Of a stretch of 64,000 bases of DNA, positions 1-8,653 are shown piece by piece; positions within the stretch are counted from its first letter, which is position 1, and every line of letters starts with the position of its first letter. The DNA comes from Streptomyces violaceusniger (GTDB lineage: Bacteria; Actinomycetota; Actinomycetes; Streptomycetales; Streptomycetaceae). The notes under the pieces are model-generated. The model saw nothing but the letters and a program-made list of their open reading frames with translations. It made no database searches and had not been told where the DNA came from. The position numbers and the translations under genes are program-made. The stretch lies in contig BJHW01000002.1 of NCBI GenBank assembly GCA_005405945.1, positions 1,736,001 to 1,800,000 on the forward strand, in the 5' to 3' direction.

Positions 1-403
1 GGGCCAGGGAGACGCGTTGGGCCTGACCGCCGGAGAGCGTCCGGGGCCAGGCGCCCGCGTACTCCTCGATGCCGACCTCGGCCAGATAGCGCCCGGCCAG
101 CGCGCGGTCCCCATCCGGCAGACCGAGCACGACGTTGTGCCACACCCGCAGCCACGGCATCAGCCGCGGCGACTGGAAGGCCACCGAGCGCCGCTCGGGG
201 ACGTCCACCTCGCCCTCGGTCTCGCTGTCCAACCCCGCGAGGATCCTCAGCAGCGTCGACTTTCCGCAGCCGCTCTGGCCGAGCAGGGCCACGAACTCGC
301 CCTCGCGGATGGTGATGTCGAGTCCGTCGAGTACGGTCTTGTCGCCGAATGCGCGGGTCAGCCGGTGGACCTCCACGCTGTTCGCGCCGTTCACCGCGGT
401 CAT
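1..403 (-). CDS. ssuB: Sulfonate/taurine-type ABC transporter ATP-binding protein, C-terminus cut by window edge
   Basis: This is the ATPase subunit that would power uptake of an aliphatic sulfonate or similar organosulfur compound at the inner face of the membrane. About 134 residues are visible. Walker A GQSGCGKST lies near residues 42-50, the Q-loop AFQ near 75 and the signature LSGGQAQR near 123; Walker B and the H-loop lie beyond position 1. The start ATG (401-403) overlaps the stop of the upstream permease as ATGA, so the two are translationally coupled. The family is clear from the NitT/TauT-type sequence RSVAFQSPRLMPWLRVWHN. The exact substrate is inferred only from neighbours (rhodanese, other sulfur genes). 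Confidence 0.9.
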   Translation of the reverse strand, partial: MTAVNGANSVEVHRLTRAFGDKTVLDGLDITIREGEFVALLGQSGCGKSTLLRILAGLDSETEGEVDVPERRSVAFQSPRLMPWLRVWHNVVLGLPDGDRALAGRYLAEVGIEEYAGAWPRTLSGGQAQRVSLA

Positions 404-1323
404 GCTCCCTCCCCGTCGAACGAGGCCCGCCAGTCCAGCAGCCGCCGGGACAGCAGCCGCACCGCGAAGTCGCACAGCAGCCCCAGTACCGCGTACACGG
501 CCAGGCACAGGACGATGACGTCCGTCTGGAAGTACTGCTGGGCGTTGCTCATCAGATAGCCGATACCGGCGTCCGCGTTGACCTGCTCGGCGAAGACCAG
601 GGCCAGCCACGCGGTGGACAGCGCGTACCGCAGCCCCACCAGCGCCCCGGGCAGCGCGGACGGCAGGATCACGTACCGGATCAGCCCGATGCGGCCCAGG
701 CCCACCATCCGCCCGGCCTCGATCAGCTGGGCGTCGGCGGACCGGATGCCGCCGTAGATGTTGAAGTACAGCGGGTAGGTGACGCCGAGCGCCACCAGCG
801 CGATCTTCGGTGTCTCGTCGATGCCGAACCAGACGATGAACAGCGGGATCAGGCCCACCCAGGGAATCGCCCGGAACATGCCCATGGACGCGTCGATGAC
901 GTCCTCGCCCAGCCGGAACAGACCGGCGGTGAGCGACAGGGTGAGCGCCACGGCCGCGCCGATGAGGAAGCCGATCGCCGCGCGCCGGCCGGAGGCGGCG
1001 ATGGCCCGCGGCAGCTCGCCGGTGCCGATGAGGTCCGCACCGCGCCGCACGACGTCGACGGGGGAGGCCAGTACGGTCTCGGGGAGCACGCCCGTCGCGG
1101 CGGCCAGGTACCAGATCAGCAGCAGTCCGACGGGCCCGGAGGCGCGCCGGACCCCGCGCGGAACCCGGAGGCGGGGCCGGGTGCGCGCGGCGGTGGGTCG
1201 GGATGTCCGCGCCGCGGCGGGTTTGACGGGCGGCGTCGGGTCCTTCGCCGCACCGGGGGGTGGTGGTGCGGACGTGCGCGGGGGCGGTGAGGCCCCGGCC
1301 ACGGGGGAGTGCGAGGAGGGCAT
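400..1323 (-). CDS. ssuC: Sulfonate-type ABC transporter permease
   Basis: This is the membrane subunit of the same importer, 307 residues. Residues 1-50 are a Pro/Ala/Arg-rich cytoplasmic tail, unusually long for SsuC. About six hydrophobic segments follow, with the EAA-loop signature EAGRMVGLGRIGLIRYVILP that docks on the ATPase. The ATG at 1323 was chosen because the frame stays open upstream only as an antisense shadow of the rhodanese gene. The C-terminal stop overlaps the ssuB start. No binding-protein gene is present beside this pair; it may lie past position 1 or be supplied in trans (an orphan binding protein lies at 29416-30458). Confidence 0.9.
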   Translation of the reverse strand: MPSSHSPVAGASPPPRTSAPPPPGAAKDPTPPVKPAAARTSRPTAARTRPRLRVPRGVRRASGPVGLLLIWYLAAATGVLPETVLASPVDVVRRGADLIGTGELPRAIAASGRRAAIGFLIGAAVALTLSLTAGLFRLGEDVIDASMGMFRAIPWVGLIPLFIVWFGIDETPKIALVALGVTYPLYFNIYGGIRSADAQLIEAGRMVGLGRIGLIRYVILPSALPGALVGLRYALSTAWLALVFAEQVNADAGIGYLMSNAQQYFQTDVIVLCLAVYAVLGLLCDFAVRLLSRRLLDWRASFDGEGA

Positions 1324-1375
1324 GGTGCGGCCTCTCGGTCGGGAAGTGTTCACAGGGAGGTGTGCGGGCGGTGGA

Positions 1376-2227
1376 TCAGCCCGCCGCCGCACCCACGGCC
1401 GCGGGGCGGGCGGTGTCGGCGGACCAGGCGGACCAGGAGCCGGGGTAGAGCGCGGCCGTGATGCCCACGCGGGCCAGGGCCGCGACCGTGTGGGCGGCCG
1501 TGACGCCGGAGCCGCAGTAGACACCGACCTCCGTCGTGCCGTCGGCACCCAGCGCGGTGAAACGCCGCGCGAGCTCTTCCACGCTGTGGAACGTGCCGTC
1601 CGGTGCCAGGTTGTCGCCCGTCGGGGCGGACCGGGCGCCGGGGATGTGTCCGGCGCGCGGATCGACCGGTTCGGTCTCGCCCCGGTATCGCTCGGCCGCC
1701 CGCGCGTCCAGCAGGACGCCCGTACGGGCCACCTCGGCCGCCGCGTCGGCGTCCAGGACCGGCAACCGCCCCGGGGTGAGCCGGACATCCCCCTCGGCCG
1801 GTGGGGCGGGCTCGCCCGTTTCGACGGGCAGTCCGGCCGCGCGCCACGCGGCCAGCGCCCCGTCCAGCAGCGAGACCCGTTCCACCCCGGCCCATCGCAG
1901 CAGCCACCAGGCGCGGGCGGCCGCGGTGTTGCCGTTGTCGTCGTACACCACCACCGGCCGGTCGGTGGTGAGTCCCCAGCGGCGCGCGGACCGCTGCAGG
2001 GCGGCGGGGTCCGGCAGCGGATGGCGGCCGCCGGCCGGAGTGGGCGGAGCGGCCAGTTCGGTGTCGAGGTCGACGTAAGCCGCGCCCGGGATGTGCCCGG
2101 CGCGGTAGTGCTCATGGCCGTGCGGATCGCCGAGCCGCCACCGTACGTCCAGGACGACGGGCGCCGGACCACCGTGGAACAGCCGGGAGTACAGCTCGGC
2201 CGGAGTGGTGAGGACGGGGGTGGTCAC
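1376..2227 (-). CDS. Tandem-domain rhodanese / sulfurtransferase
   Basis: A thiosulfate or 3-mercaptopyruvate sulfurtransferase of 283 residues, the usual length for the two-domain family. The C-terminal rhodanese domain carries the active-site loop YCGSGVTA with the catalytic Cys near residue 238. The N-terminal domain keeps the fold (VVLDVRW, AGHIPGA twice) but has YDDNGN where a Cys would be, so it is the inactive domain, as usual. The CGSGVTA loop is closer to 3-mercaptopyruvate sulfurtransferases than to CRKGVT thiosulfate enzymes. It sits 52 bp upstream of ssuC and overlaps the preceding hydrolase, consistent with release or transfer of sulfane sulfur after uptake. Confidence 0.92.
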   Translation of the reverse strand: MTTPVLTTPAELYSRLFHGGPAPVVLDVRWRLGDPHGHEHYRAGHIPGAAYVDLDTELAAPPTPAGGRHPLPDPAALQRSARRWGLTTDRPVVVYDDNGNTAAARAWWLLRWAGVERVSLLDGALAAWRAAGLPVETGEPAPPAEGDVRLTPGRLPVLDADAAAEVARTGVLLDARAAERYRGETEPVDPRAGHIPGARSAPTGDNLAPDGTFHSVEELARRFTALGADGTTEVGVYCGSGVTAAHTVAALARVGITAALYPGSWSAWSADTARPAAVGAAAG

Positions 2228-2957
2228 GCGAGGGCCTCCGGCACGGCGATGGGCGTCAGGCCGGGGTCCAGCCGCAGCCGCTCCAGGAAGAGGACCACCG
2301 TGGCGGCGGCGGTGCGGTGCGTCACGTCGTTGAGGACGTCGTGCCGGGTACCGGCCAGACTCACCAGCTCCGCGCCGGGCAGCCCGCGGAACACGCGGCG
2401 GACCTCACCGAGCGGGCTGACGGTGTCCTCGGCCCCGTGCAGCCCGAGCACGGGGACGGAGATCCCCTCCAGCGTGGGCGACTCCGGCGTCGGCGGGCCC
2501 GCCAGGGCGCCGCGCCGGAACGCGGAGTCGGCGGTCAGCCTGCCCCGATGGGTGGGGCAGGCGGTGCGCAGCTCCAACTCCTCCTCCCAGTCCGAAGCGG
2601 CCGTTTCGGCGGGGCGCGGCCCGGTCGGCAGCCCGGCGAGGATCAGCGCGTCCAGTCCGGAGGCGTCGAGGGCGGCGAGCCGCGCCGCGTGGGAGGCCCC
2701 GGTGTCGGAGCCGACCAGCACACGGGGCCCGGGAGCGTTTCATCGCGCAACAGCTTGGTGGCCGCCTCGGCGACGGCCTCCGGAGCGGAGGAGGCGTCTC
2801 CCAGGGTGCGGACGCGATAGCCGTCGGCGGCGATCCGGCGGCCGAACCGCTCGTACACACCGCCGTGTTCACCCCGTCCGGGGAGGAGCACGAGCGTGCC
2901 GCGCGGGGCGATTCCCGCCGGTTCGTCCCAGGAGTGGACAGGCTGAGCAGAGGACAT
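2224..2957 (-). CDS. Alpha/beta hydrolase, with one apparent frameshift
   Basis: First gene of the rhodanese-ssuCB operon. The N-terminal part (from ATG at 2957: oxyanion-region GTLVLLPGRGEHGGVYERFG) and the C-terminal part (VGSDTGASHAARLAA, GLHGAEDT, GTRHDVLND) are in different frames. Adding one G to the run at 2724-2727 joins them as LPGPRVLVGSDTG and gives a protein of about 244 residues. The nucleophile elbow reads G-S-D-T-G, so the expected Ser is replaced by Asp; the acid Asp and a His near the C-terminus are present. The substrate is unknown. The break is probably a sequencing error. The stop overlaps the rhodanese start. Confidence 0.75.
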
Positions 2958-3036
2958 GAGAACTCGATTCATCGACAGCGGCGCCCCCGCCCGCACGAGC
3001 GGGAGGGAGCGGCCGTGCGGGTGCGGAGGTGCGGCG

Positions 3037-3116
3037 GGGAACGGAAGAGACGCAGCGGGAACGGAAGAGACGCAGCGGGAACGGAAGAGTCGCAGCGAGG
3101 AAGGGAAGAGACGCAG
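3037..3116. repeat. 20-bp tandem repeat, about four copies
   Basis: The unit GGGAACGGAAGAGACGCAGC occurs twice exactly (3037-3056, 3057-3076), once with one change (3077-3096) and once degenerate (3097-3116). It lies in the untranslated stretch between the leader ORF (stop at 3205) and the hydrolase start (2957), so on the transcribed minus strand the mRNA carries a pyrimidine-rich repeat. Function unknown; candidates are an attenuation or anti-attenuation element, or simple slippage. Confidence 0.85.
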
Positions 3117-3204
3117 GCGGGAAGCGCCTGCCGACGCGAAAGCGCGGAGGGATCAACAGATGGCGAGCGGGGGCCGACGGCGAGCGCGCCGGGAAAGCGT
3201 TGAG

Positions 3205-3285
3205 TCAGCGACAGCGCATGGCGCCGGTGCGGCCGAAGTCGACCACGCGCCGCCGGGTCAGCCGGGCCCCCGTGGCGCGGCACAC
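3205..3285 (-). CDS. Short Cys-ended leader peptide upstream of the hydrolase-rhodanese-ssuCB operon
   Basis: Its C-terminus RRRVVDFGRTGAMRCR-stop matches the VDLxR...CR pattern of seven other short ORFs in this window, with the Cys codon second from the end. The GTG at 3285 gives 26 codons, the same size as the others. Longer in-frame starts exist (GTG 3348, ATG 3366). A TTGACT hexamer at 3390-3395 on the minus strand lies upstream, but the geometry seen at five sister leaders is not reproduced, so the start is uncertain. The role inferred is sensing cysteine supply by ribosome stalling near the terminal Cys codon. Confidence 0.65.
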   Translation of the reverse strand: MCRATGARLTRRRVVDFGRTGAMRCR

Positions 3286-3420
3286 CGCCGGTCCGGCGGC
3301 CGACGGCCCGGATCCGGTGCGGTGGGTGCGCGGCCCGCGGGCCGCCACGAACGCTGTACGCGGCATGACCTCAGGATGCACGAGGCCGGAGTCAACCGTC
3401 CAACGATGATTTGCCATCAA

Positions 3421-3449
3421 AACCGATCGTGATTTCCGATCGATCGGTT
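3421..3449. promoter_or_regulatory. Palindrome in front of the LysR-type gene, probable operator
   Basis: AACCGATCG (3421-3429) and CGATCGGTT (3441-3449) form a perfect 9-bp inverted repeat with an 11-bp centre. It lies 14 bp ahead of the LysR-type start codon, in the gap shared with the divergent leader. LysR-family proteins typically bind T-N11-A dyads of this spacing and autoregulate, so it is the likely site for the 3464-4363 product. Confidence 0.6.
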
Positions 3450-3463
3450 GCTAGCCTGCGCAC

Positions 3464-4363
3464 ATGCGACCGGTACTGGACATCGTGGCGTTGCGCAGTC
3501 TCATCGCCGTCGCCGACTACGGAGGCTTCCACCGCGCCGCCGGCGCACTCGCCCTCAGCCAGTCCACCGTAAGTCAGCACATCCGGCGGCTGGAGAAGTC
3601 CCTCGGTCGCCCCATCGTCGAACGTGACGGCCGGAAGACCCGGTTCACCCCCCACGGCACCCGGCTGCTCGAAGAGGCCCAGCAGATCGTCGGCGCACAC
3701 GACGCGGCCCTCCGCCGGCTCATGGGGGAGGACCCGGCCGGCGCGGCACCCGTCGTCATCGGCGCCACCGAACACGGCGCCGACCAGATCCTTCCCGTCC
3801 TGACCGCGGCCGTACGCGACACCCGGCCCGGTGCCGAGGTCCGGGTGCGCATCGACCGCTCGGCGCGGCTGACGGACGCCGTCGCGCGTGGTGAACTCGA
3901 CCTCGCCGTCTACGTCACCGAGGCGGCGTCCGCCCCGGGCACCCCGGTGGGGGAACTCCCCCTGCGCTGGTACGCCGCTCCCGGCTGGGAACCACCCGCC
4001 CCTCCCGCCCCCTTGCCCCTGGTGGCCATCAGCGATCCCTGCGTGATCCGCCGCCGCGCCCTGACCGCCCTCGCTTCCCACCACACGGCCGCCACCGTGG
4101 TCGCCGAGGCCGGATACCTCGCGGGAGTCCTGGACGCGGCCCGCGCCGGGCTCGGCGCCGCCCTGCTCGCCGTCCCCGGCGGTCCGTACCCCGATGGCCT
4201 CGCGCCACGCCACGACCTCCCCGCCGTCCCCCCGGTCCGCCTCAGCGCCCGAGCCCGCGGCGGCTGCGACCCCCTCCTGACCGGAGCCACCATCGAGGCG
4301 GTACGAGCCCTCCTCGGCTTCCGCGAAACGGACACCGCGGGGACTCGACCGGGCGTCATGTAA
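3464..4363 (+). CDS. LysR-family transcriptional regulator
   Basis: A 299-residue regulator of normal family length. The winged helix-turn-helix is at residues 5-65 (LRSLIAVADYGGFHRAAGAL, then SQSTVSQHIRRLE). The substrate-binding domain follows from about residue 95 but is poorly conserved, with a Pro-rich stretch near 180. It is divergent from the rhodanese-ssuCB operon and precedes the leader and operon at 4461-8616, so either or both are plausible targets, possibly responding to sulfur status in the manner of Cbl/CysB; that is inference from position. A perfect dyad precedes the start. Confidence 0.9.
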   Translation: MRPVLDIVALRSLIAVADYGGFHRAAGALALSQSTVSQHIRRLEKSLGRPIVERDGRKTRFTPHGTRLLEEAQQIVGAHDAALRRLMGEDPAGAAPVVIGATEHGADQILPVLTAAVRDTRPGAEVRVRIDRSARLTDAVARGELDLAVYVTEAASAPGTPVGELPLRWYAAPGWEPPAPPAPLPLVAISDPCVIRRRALTALASHHTAATVVAEAGYLAGVLDAARAGLGAALLAVPGGPYPDGLAPRHDLPAVPPVRLSARARGGCDPLLTGATIEAVRALLGFRETDTAGTRPGVM

Positions 4364-4423
4364 CGCGAACATGGCAGCCGTACGAAGTCGTCATTGCCGC
4401 CTTCCGGAAATACGAACGCATGC

Positions 4424-4453
4424 TTGACCCTTTCTTGACGTCGTGGGTAGCTT
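4424..4453 (+). promoter_or_regulatory. Promoter for leaderless leader-peptide mRNA
   Basis: TTGACC at 4424-4429, an 18-bp spacer and TAGCTT at 4448-4453 form a good vegetative-type promoter. Seven bases separate the -10 hexamer from the leader ATG at 4461, placing the predicted transcription start on or next to that A. A second TTGACG at 4435 has the wrong spacing. Confidence 0.65.
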
Positions 4454-4460
4454 CAGCGGC

Positions 4461-4535
4461 ATGCCGATCTCTCCGCGGTTCACGCAGCGGCGCCCTGTCG
4501 ATCTGATGCGCATCGCCATCGCACTGTGTAGCTGA
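4461..4535 (+). CDS. Short Cys-ended leader peptide upstream of the sulfonate ABC operon
   Basis: A 24-codon ORF whose peptide ends QRRPVDLMRIAIALCS-stop, matching the VDLxR...C family. No ribosome-binding site precedes the ATG; the promoter spacing implies a leaderless transcript. The stop is 102 bp before the chosen start of the binding protein, room for an attenuator. A cysteine-responsive attenuation role is inferred from the terminal Cys codon and from the operon downstream. Confidence 0.8.
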   Translation: MPISPRFTQRRPVDLMRIAIALCS

Positions 4536-4637
4536 AATCCAGCAGCGAACACCCCTCACTCGCGATGAATTCCGCCCCGCGACATCAGTTCACTTCCGTA
4601 CGCTCCGATGCCGTACGCCTTGCACCCGGGAATGTGT

Positions 4638-5699
4638 ATGCCCAGGCTCGCGCCGCTCATCCTGACCGCTCTGACCTGCGCCTCACTGCTGGTCGGCTGC
4701 GCAGACAACACCACCTCGTCGACTGCCGCCGACAGTAAGAACCTCGCCCACATCAAGATTCCCGAGAAGGTGAAGGCAAATACGTCGATTACGGTCGGTG
4801 CGCCGGATACTCAGGTGGCGTTGAAGCTCTCGGGGCAGATCGACAAGCTCCCCTTCAAGGTCAAGTGGGCCAATATCAGTGGCGGTCCGCAGTGCACCGA
4901 GGCATTCCGTGCGCACTCCCTGGATCTATGCTCGGCAGCGGAGATCCCGTCGATACACGCCCACTGGACCGGTCTCGATACGAAGCTCGTGGCGACGGAA
5001 TTCCGCAAGGACCCGTTGAAGCACCCCGTCTACGAGCTCGGAATCGCTCCCGGGGCGGACGTCGACACCCTGGCGGACCTGCGCGGCAAGAAGATCGCCT
5101 ACAGCCCGGGGCAGGCCCAGGGGGCGCTCGTGCTGCGGATCCTGGCCAAGGCGGGGCTCACCAAGAACGATGTGCACCTGGTCGAGTTGCCCAGCACCGG
5201 GGATGTGTACCCGACCGCGCTCGGCAGCCGCCAGGTGGACGTCGCACCCCTCGGAAGCGTCAACATCAAGCGCTATCCCGCGAAATACGGCAAGGACGGC
5301 GGGAAGACCATCCAGCACGGACTGCGGGACGACCCGGCGCATCTGTGGGCGCCTACCGCGTCCGTGAGCGATCCGCAGAAGGCCGCGGCCGTCCGGGAGT
5401 TCATCAAGTTCTGGGCGCGGTCGGAGGTCTGGATCGACCAGCACCCCGAGCAGTGGATCGACGGCTACTACGTCAAGGACCAGGGTCTCACCCGCGCGGA
5501 CGGTGAATACCTGGTGAAGCAGAACGGCCACCCGGACATCCCGGCGGACTGGACGGCGGCCATCGCACGGCAGCAGAAGACCGTCGACCTGCTGGCGAAG
5601 GAGACGGGCCAGAAGAAGTTCGACGCGGGCATCCTCTTCGACCGCCGGTACGAGTCGGTCGCCGCCGACGCGGTCGCGGAAGCGGGGCAGCCACGATGA
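4638..5699 (+). CDS. Sulfonate/nitrate-type ABC substrate-binding lipoprotein
   Basis: Extracytoplasmic receptor of the importer encoded next. The N-terminus MPRLAPLILTALTCASLLVGC is a lipoprotein signal with lipobox LVGC. ATG 4638 is preceded by GGGA at good distance; ATG 4608 and 4632 are alternatives. The mature part has the NMT1/SsuA-like fold signature: TVGAPDTQVALKLSGQ, then DLRGKKIAYSPGQAQGALVLRI and the C-terminal WIDGYYVKDQGLT. The stop overlaps the permease ATG as ATGA. An aliphatic sulfonate or related ligand is inferred from family and context. Confidence 0.88.
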   Translation: MPRLAPLILTALTCASLLVGCADNTTSSTAADSKNLAHIKIPEKVKANTSITVGAPDTQVALKLSGQIDKLPFKVKWANISGGPQCTEAFRAHSLDLCSAAEIPSIHAHWTGLDTKLVATEFRKDPLKHPVYELGIAPGADVDTLADLRGKKIAYSPGQAQGALVLRILAKAGLTKNDVHLVELPSTGDVYPTALGSRQVDVAPLGSVNIKRYPAKYGKDGGKTIQHGLRDDPAHLWAPTASVSDPQKAAAVREFIKFWARSEVWIDQHPEQWIDGYYVKDQGLTRADGEYLVKQNGHPDIPADWTAAIARQQKTVDLLAKETGQKKFDAGILFDRRYESVAADAVAEAGQPR

Positions 5700-6570
5700 G
5701 CACGGATGCCCAGGGCGAGCGGCTGTCGCTCGTCAAAACGGCGAAGACGACGAAGACGACCCCGGCCGCGGGGAACGCCGGGCGCCGGGGTGCGCGCCGG
5801 CGCCTCGGCCCCGGTCGGCCCATCCCGTACGGCAGGGCCCTCGGACCCCTGCTGCTGCTCGCGGTCTGGTCGGCCGGCTCGGCCGCCGGCCTCATCGACA
5901 CGCGCAACCTGTCCGCCCCTGGACGGTGGTGACCACGGCGGGCGACCTCATCGCGGACGGCAGGCTCCAGTCCAATGTGTGGACCTCCACCGAGCGAGCC
6001 CTGTCCGGTCTGGCGTACGGGACGGCCGCCGGGCTGGTGCTGGCGCTGGTCGCGGGGCTCAGCAGGCTCGGCGAGGGGTTGATCGACGGCCCGGTGCAGA
6101 TCAAGCGGGGCATTCCCTCGCTCGCGCTCATCCCGCTGCTGATCCTGTGGTTCGGCATCGGGGAGTCCATGAAGGTCATCACGATCGCCCTCGGTGCCTT
6201 CGTCCCGGTCTACATCCACACCCACAACGGACTGCGCACCATCGACAGCCGGTACGTGGAACTCGCCGAGACGCTGGGGCTGAGCCGTCCGCGCTTCCTG
6301 CTGCACATCGTGCTGCCGGGCGCACTGCCCGGCTTCCTCCTCGGGATGCGTTTCGCCGTGACCGCCGCATGGCTGGCGCTGGCCGTCGTCGAACAGGTCA
6401 ACGCCACCAGCGGGATCGGCTACATGATGGGGCTCGCCCGGACGTACGGACAGACCGACATCATCATCGTCGGCCTCGTCGTCTACGGACTTCTCGGACT
6501 GCTCTCCGACGGACTGGTACGGCTTGTGGAGAGGAAGGTCCTGTCGTGGCGACGCACGCTGGCGGGCTGA
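5696..6570 (+). CDS. ssuC: Sulfonate-type ABC permease, with one apparent frameshift
   Basis: Membrane subunit paired with the preceding receptor. The first 75 codons end ...DTRNLSAP, then the frame breaks at the C4 run 5916-5919. Adding one C restores SAPWTVVTTAGDLI and joins the main body, which has about six membrane segments and the docking loop ELAETLGLSRPRFLLHIVLP. Overall about 290 residues, normal for the family. The start overlaps the receptor stop and the end overlaps the ATPase gene by 25 bp. It resembles the permease at 400-1323 in sequence and order, so the two systems are paralogous. Confidence 0.85.
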
Positions 6571-7340
6571 CGGTCACCGCCCCGGAGGCCGGGGTGGCCG
6601 TCCGCATCGAGGGGCTCGTGCGGGCCTTCGGCGGGCGCAAGGTGCTGGACGGGCTCGATCTGAGCCTGCGCGCCGGGGAGTTCGTGGCCATGCTCGGCCG
6701 CAGTGGCTCCGGCAAGAGCACCGTGCTGCGGGCGCTCGCCGGAGTCGACCACGACGCCGGTGGCGAAGGCGTACTGAGCGCGCCCGACCATGTGTCGGTC
6801 GTCTTCCAGGACGCCAGGCTGCTGCCGTGGAAACGGGTGCTGGCCAATGTGGCACTGGGGCTCACCGGCGGGGACGCCGAGGAGCGGGCACGCACCGCGC
6901 TGGCCGAGGTGGGTCTGGCCGGGCGGGAGGACGCCTGGCCGGTGGAGCTGTCAGGCGGCGAACAGCAGCGGGTCTCGCTGGCCCGCTCCCTGGTGCGTGA
7001 GCCCGAACTGCTGCTCGCGGACGAGCCGTTCGGCGCGCTCGACGCGCTCACCAGGACCCGTATGCACGCTCTTCTGGCCCGCCTGTACGAACGGTACCGT
7101 CCCGCCGTGCTGCTGGTCACGCACGACGTGGACGAGGCCATCGCGCTCGCCGACCGGGTGGTGGTCCTGGACGGGGGCCGGATCGCCGCCGACCTCGCCG
7201 TGGAGGTTCCCTCGCCGCGTCGGCCCGCCGGTGCCGAGTACGCAGCGCTGCGCGAGCGACTGCTCGCCCGGTTGGGCGTGGACGCGCTCACCGAGCGGGA
7301 GGGCGACCTTCCCGAGAGCCGCTACGCGCCCCACGACTGA
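6546..7340 (+). CDS. ssuB: Sulfonate-type ABC transporter ATP-binding protein
   Basis: A 264-residue ATPase for the same importer. The start is GTG 6546, inside the permease 3' end, preceded by AGGAAGG. Visible motifs: Walker A GRSGSGKST, Q-loop VFQDARLLPWKR, signature LSGGEQQRVSLARSLV, Walker B LLLADEPFGALD and H-loop LVTHDVDEA. All catalytic residues are present. Context gives a complete receptor-permease-ATPase set under the leader at 4461. Confidence 0.93.
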   Translation: MATHAGGLTVTAPEAGVAVRIEGLVRAFGGRKVLDGLDLSLRAGEFVAMLGRSGSGKSTVLRALAGVDHDAGGEGVLSAPDHVSVVFQDARLLPWKRVLANVALGLTGGDAEERARTALAEVGLAGREDAWPVELSGGEQQRVSLARSLVREPELLLADEPFGALDALTRTRMHALLARLYERYRPAVLLVTHDVDEAIALADRVVVLDGGRIAADLAVEVPSPRRPAGAEYAALRERLLARLGVDALTEREGDLPESRYAPHD

Positions 7341-7372
7341 CCCAAGTCCCTCTACCTCTCAAGGAGTTGCCG

Positions 7373-8616
7373 GTGAGCCCGACAGCCACCCGACCGTTCA
7401 TGCTCGCCCTCGGCGCCGCGTCGCTGCTGGCCGCCTCGGCCGTGGGCCCGACCGCCGTCGCCGCGCCCGCCGAGCCCCGTCCATCGGTGGCGCTCGACTG
7501 GTACGACACCACGGCCGAGACGATCGCGGCGGCCGGGGCGCCGACCCAGGTGACCAACAGCCGCACCTGGGCGGTGAGCTGGCTGGCCGGCGCACGGGCT
7601 GCCCGCGAGGTGCCCACGGGCGTCGATCGGGGCGACTACCAGGACGCGGCGCTGGCATCCGCGGTGCACAGTTCCCTGGTCGCCCTCGCGCCTTCGCGCA
7701 CCGAGCAGTTGGACGCCGCGTTCCGCCGCACCCTCGACGGGATCCCGGACGGCCCGGCCGAGGACCGGGGCGTGGCGGCGGGGGAGCGGGAGGCCCGGTC
7801 CGTCCTCGCGTCCCGGGAGGGCGACGGCCTGGACCCGGCGTCGGTCGACGCCCCGTTCACCGTGCCCCCGGCCGCCCCGGCGTCTGGCAGCCGACGCCGC
7901 CCGCGTACGCCCCCGCCACGCAGTACGGCAACCGCGTCGCGCGGCCGTTCGTGCTGGCGGCCCCCGACCAGTTCCGGCTCGGTCCGCCGCCCGCGCTGGA
8001 CTCCCGGCGGTACCGGTCGGACCTGGCCGAAGTGCGTGCCTACGGCGCGGTGGACAGCACCCGGCGCACCGCCCACCAGACGGAGACGGCGAACTTCTGG
8101 TACGGCTCCTCGCTGACCCTCTACACCGAGCCGCTGCGGGTCGCGCTGTCCCGCTCCGCCGGGTCGGTGGCGGAGCGGGCGAAGCTGGTGGCGCTGTTCC
8201 ACATCGCCTCGGTGGACACGCAGATCGCGACCTCCGACTCCAAGTACGCGTATCTGCGCTGGCGTCCGGTCACCGCCATCCGCACCGGTGCCGTCGACCC
8301 CGACCCCGAGTGGACGCCGCTGCACAACACTCCGGCGCACCCGGACTATCCGAGCGGCCACACCACCTACGCGGGCGCCGCGGAGGGCATACTGACCGCG
8401 CTCACCGGCCCGCGCACCGCGCCGTTCGAGCTGACCAGCCCCACCGCGCCGGAGGTCACCCGTACGTACGCGGACTGGCACCGGCTGACGGCCGAGAACG
8501 TCGACGCGCGAATCCTCTCGGGCATCCACACCCGCTCCGCGGACGAGGCCGGAGTCACCCTCGGCAAGAAGGTGGCCGCGTACGTCCTGCGCGCCTCCGG
8601 CCCCCTCCTGCGCTAG
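7373..8616 (+). CDS. Secreted vanadium-haloperoxidase / PAP2-superfamily protein, with one apparent frameshift
   Basis: The start is GTG 7373 after AAGGAG. Residues 1-35 form a signal peptide ending near AVAAPA. The protein then resembles vanadium-dependent chloroperoxidase-like phosphatases: the C-terminal half has HPDYPSGHTTYAGAAEGIL and GIHTRSADEAG, which supply the vanadate/phosphate-binding Ser-Gly-His, Arg and His. The frame breaks at the C4 run 7875-7878; one extra C gives PAAPGVWQPTPPAY and a protein of about 414 residues. It follows the sulfonate ABC genes by 32 bp. Whether it acts as a haloperoxidase or an acid phosphatase, and why it belongs with sulfonate uptake, is unknown. Confidence 0.8.
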
Positions 8617-8653
8617 GGGTGGCCGACGGATCTTGAGGCCTGCGGCGGGCTGC

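Noticed and set aside
400-2172. 590-codon extension of the ssuC frame back through the rhodanese gene
   Set aside because: Upstream of residue 284 the translation is Pro/Arg-rich shadow sequence; permease homology starts after ATG 1323, and the rhodanese occupies the region in another frame.
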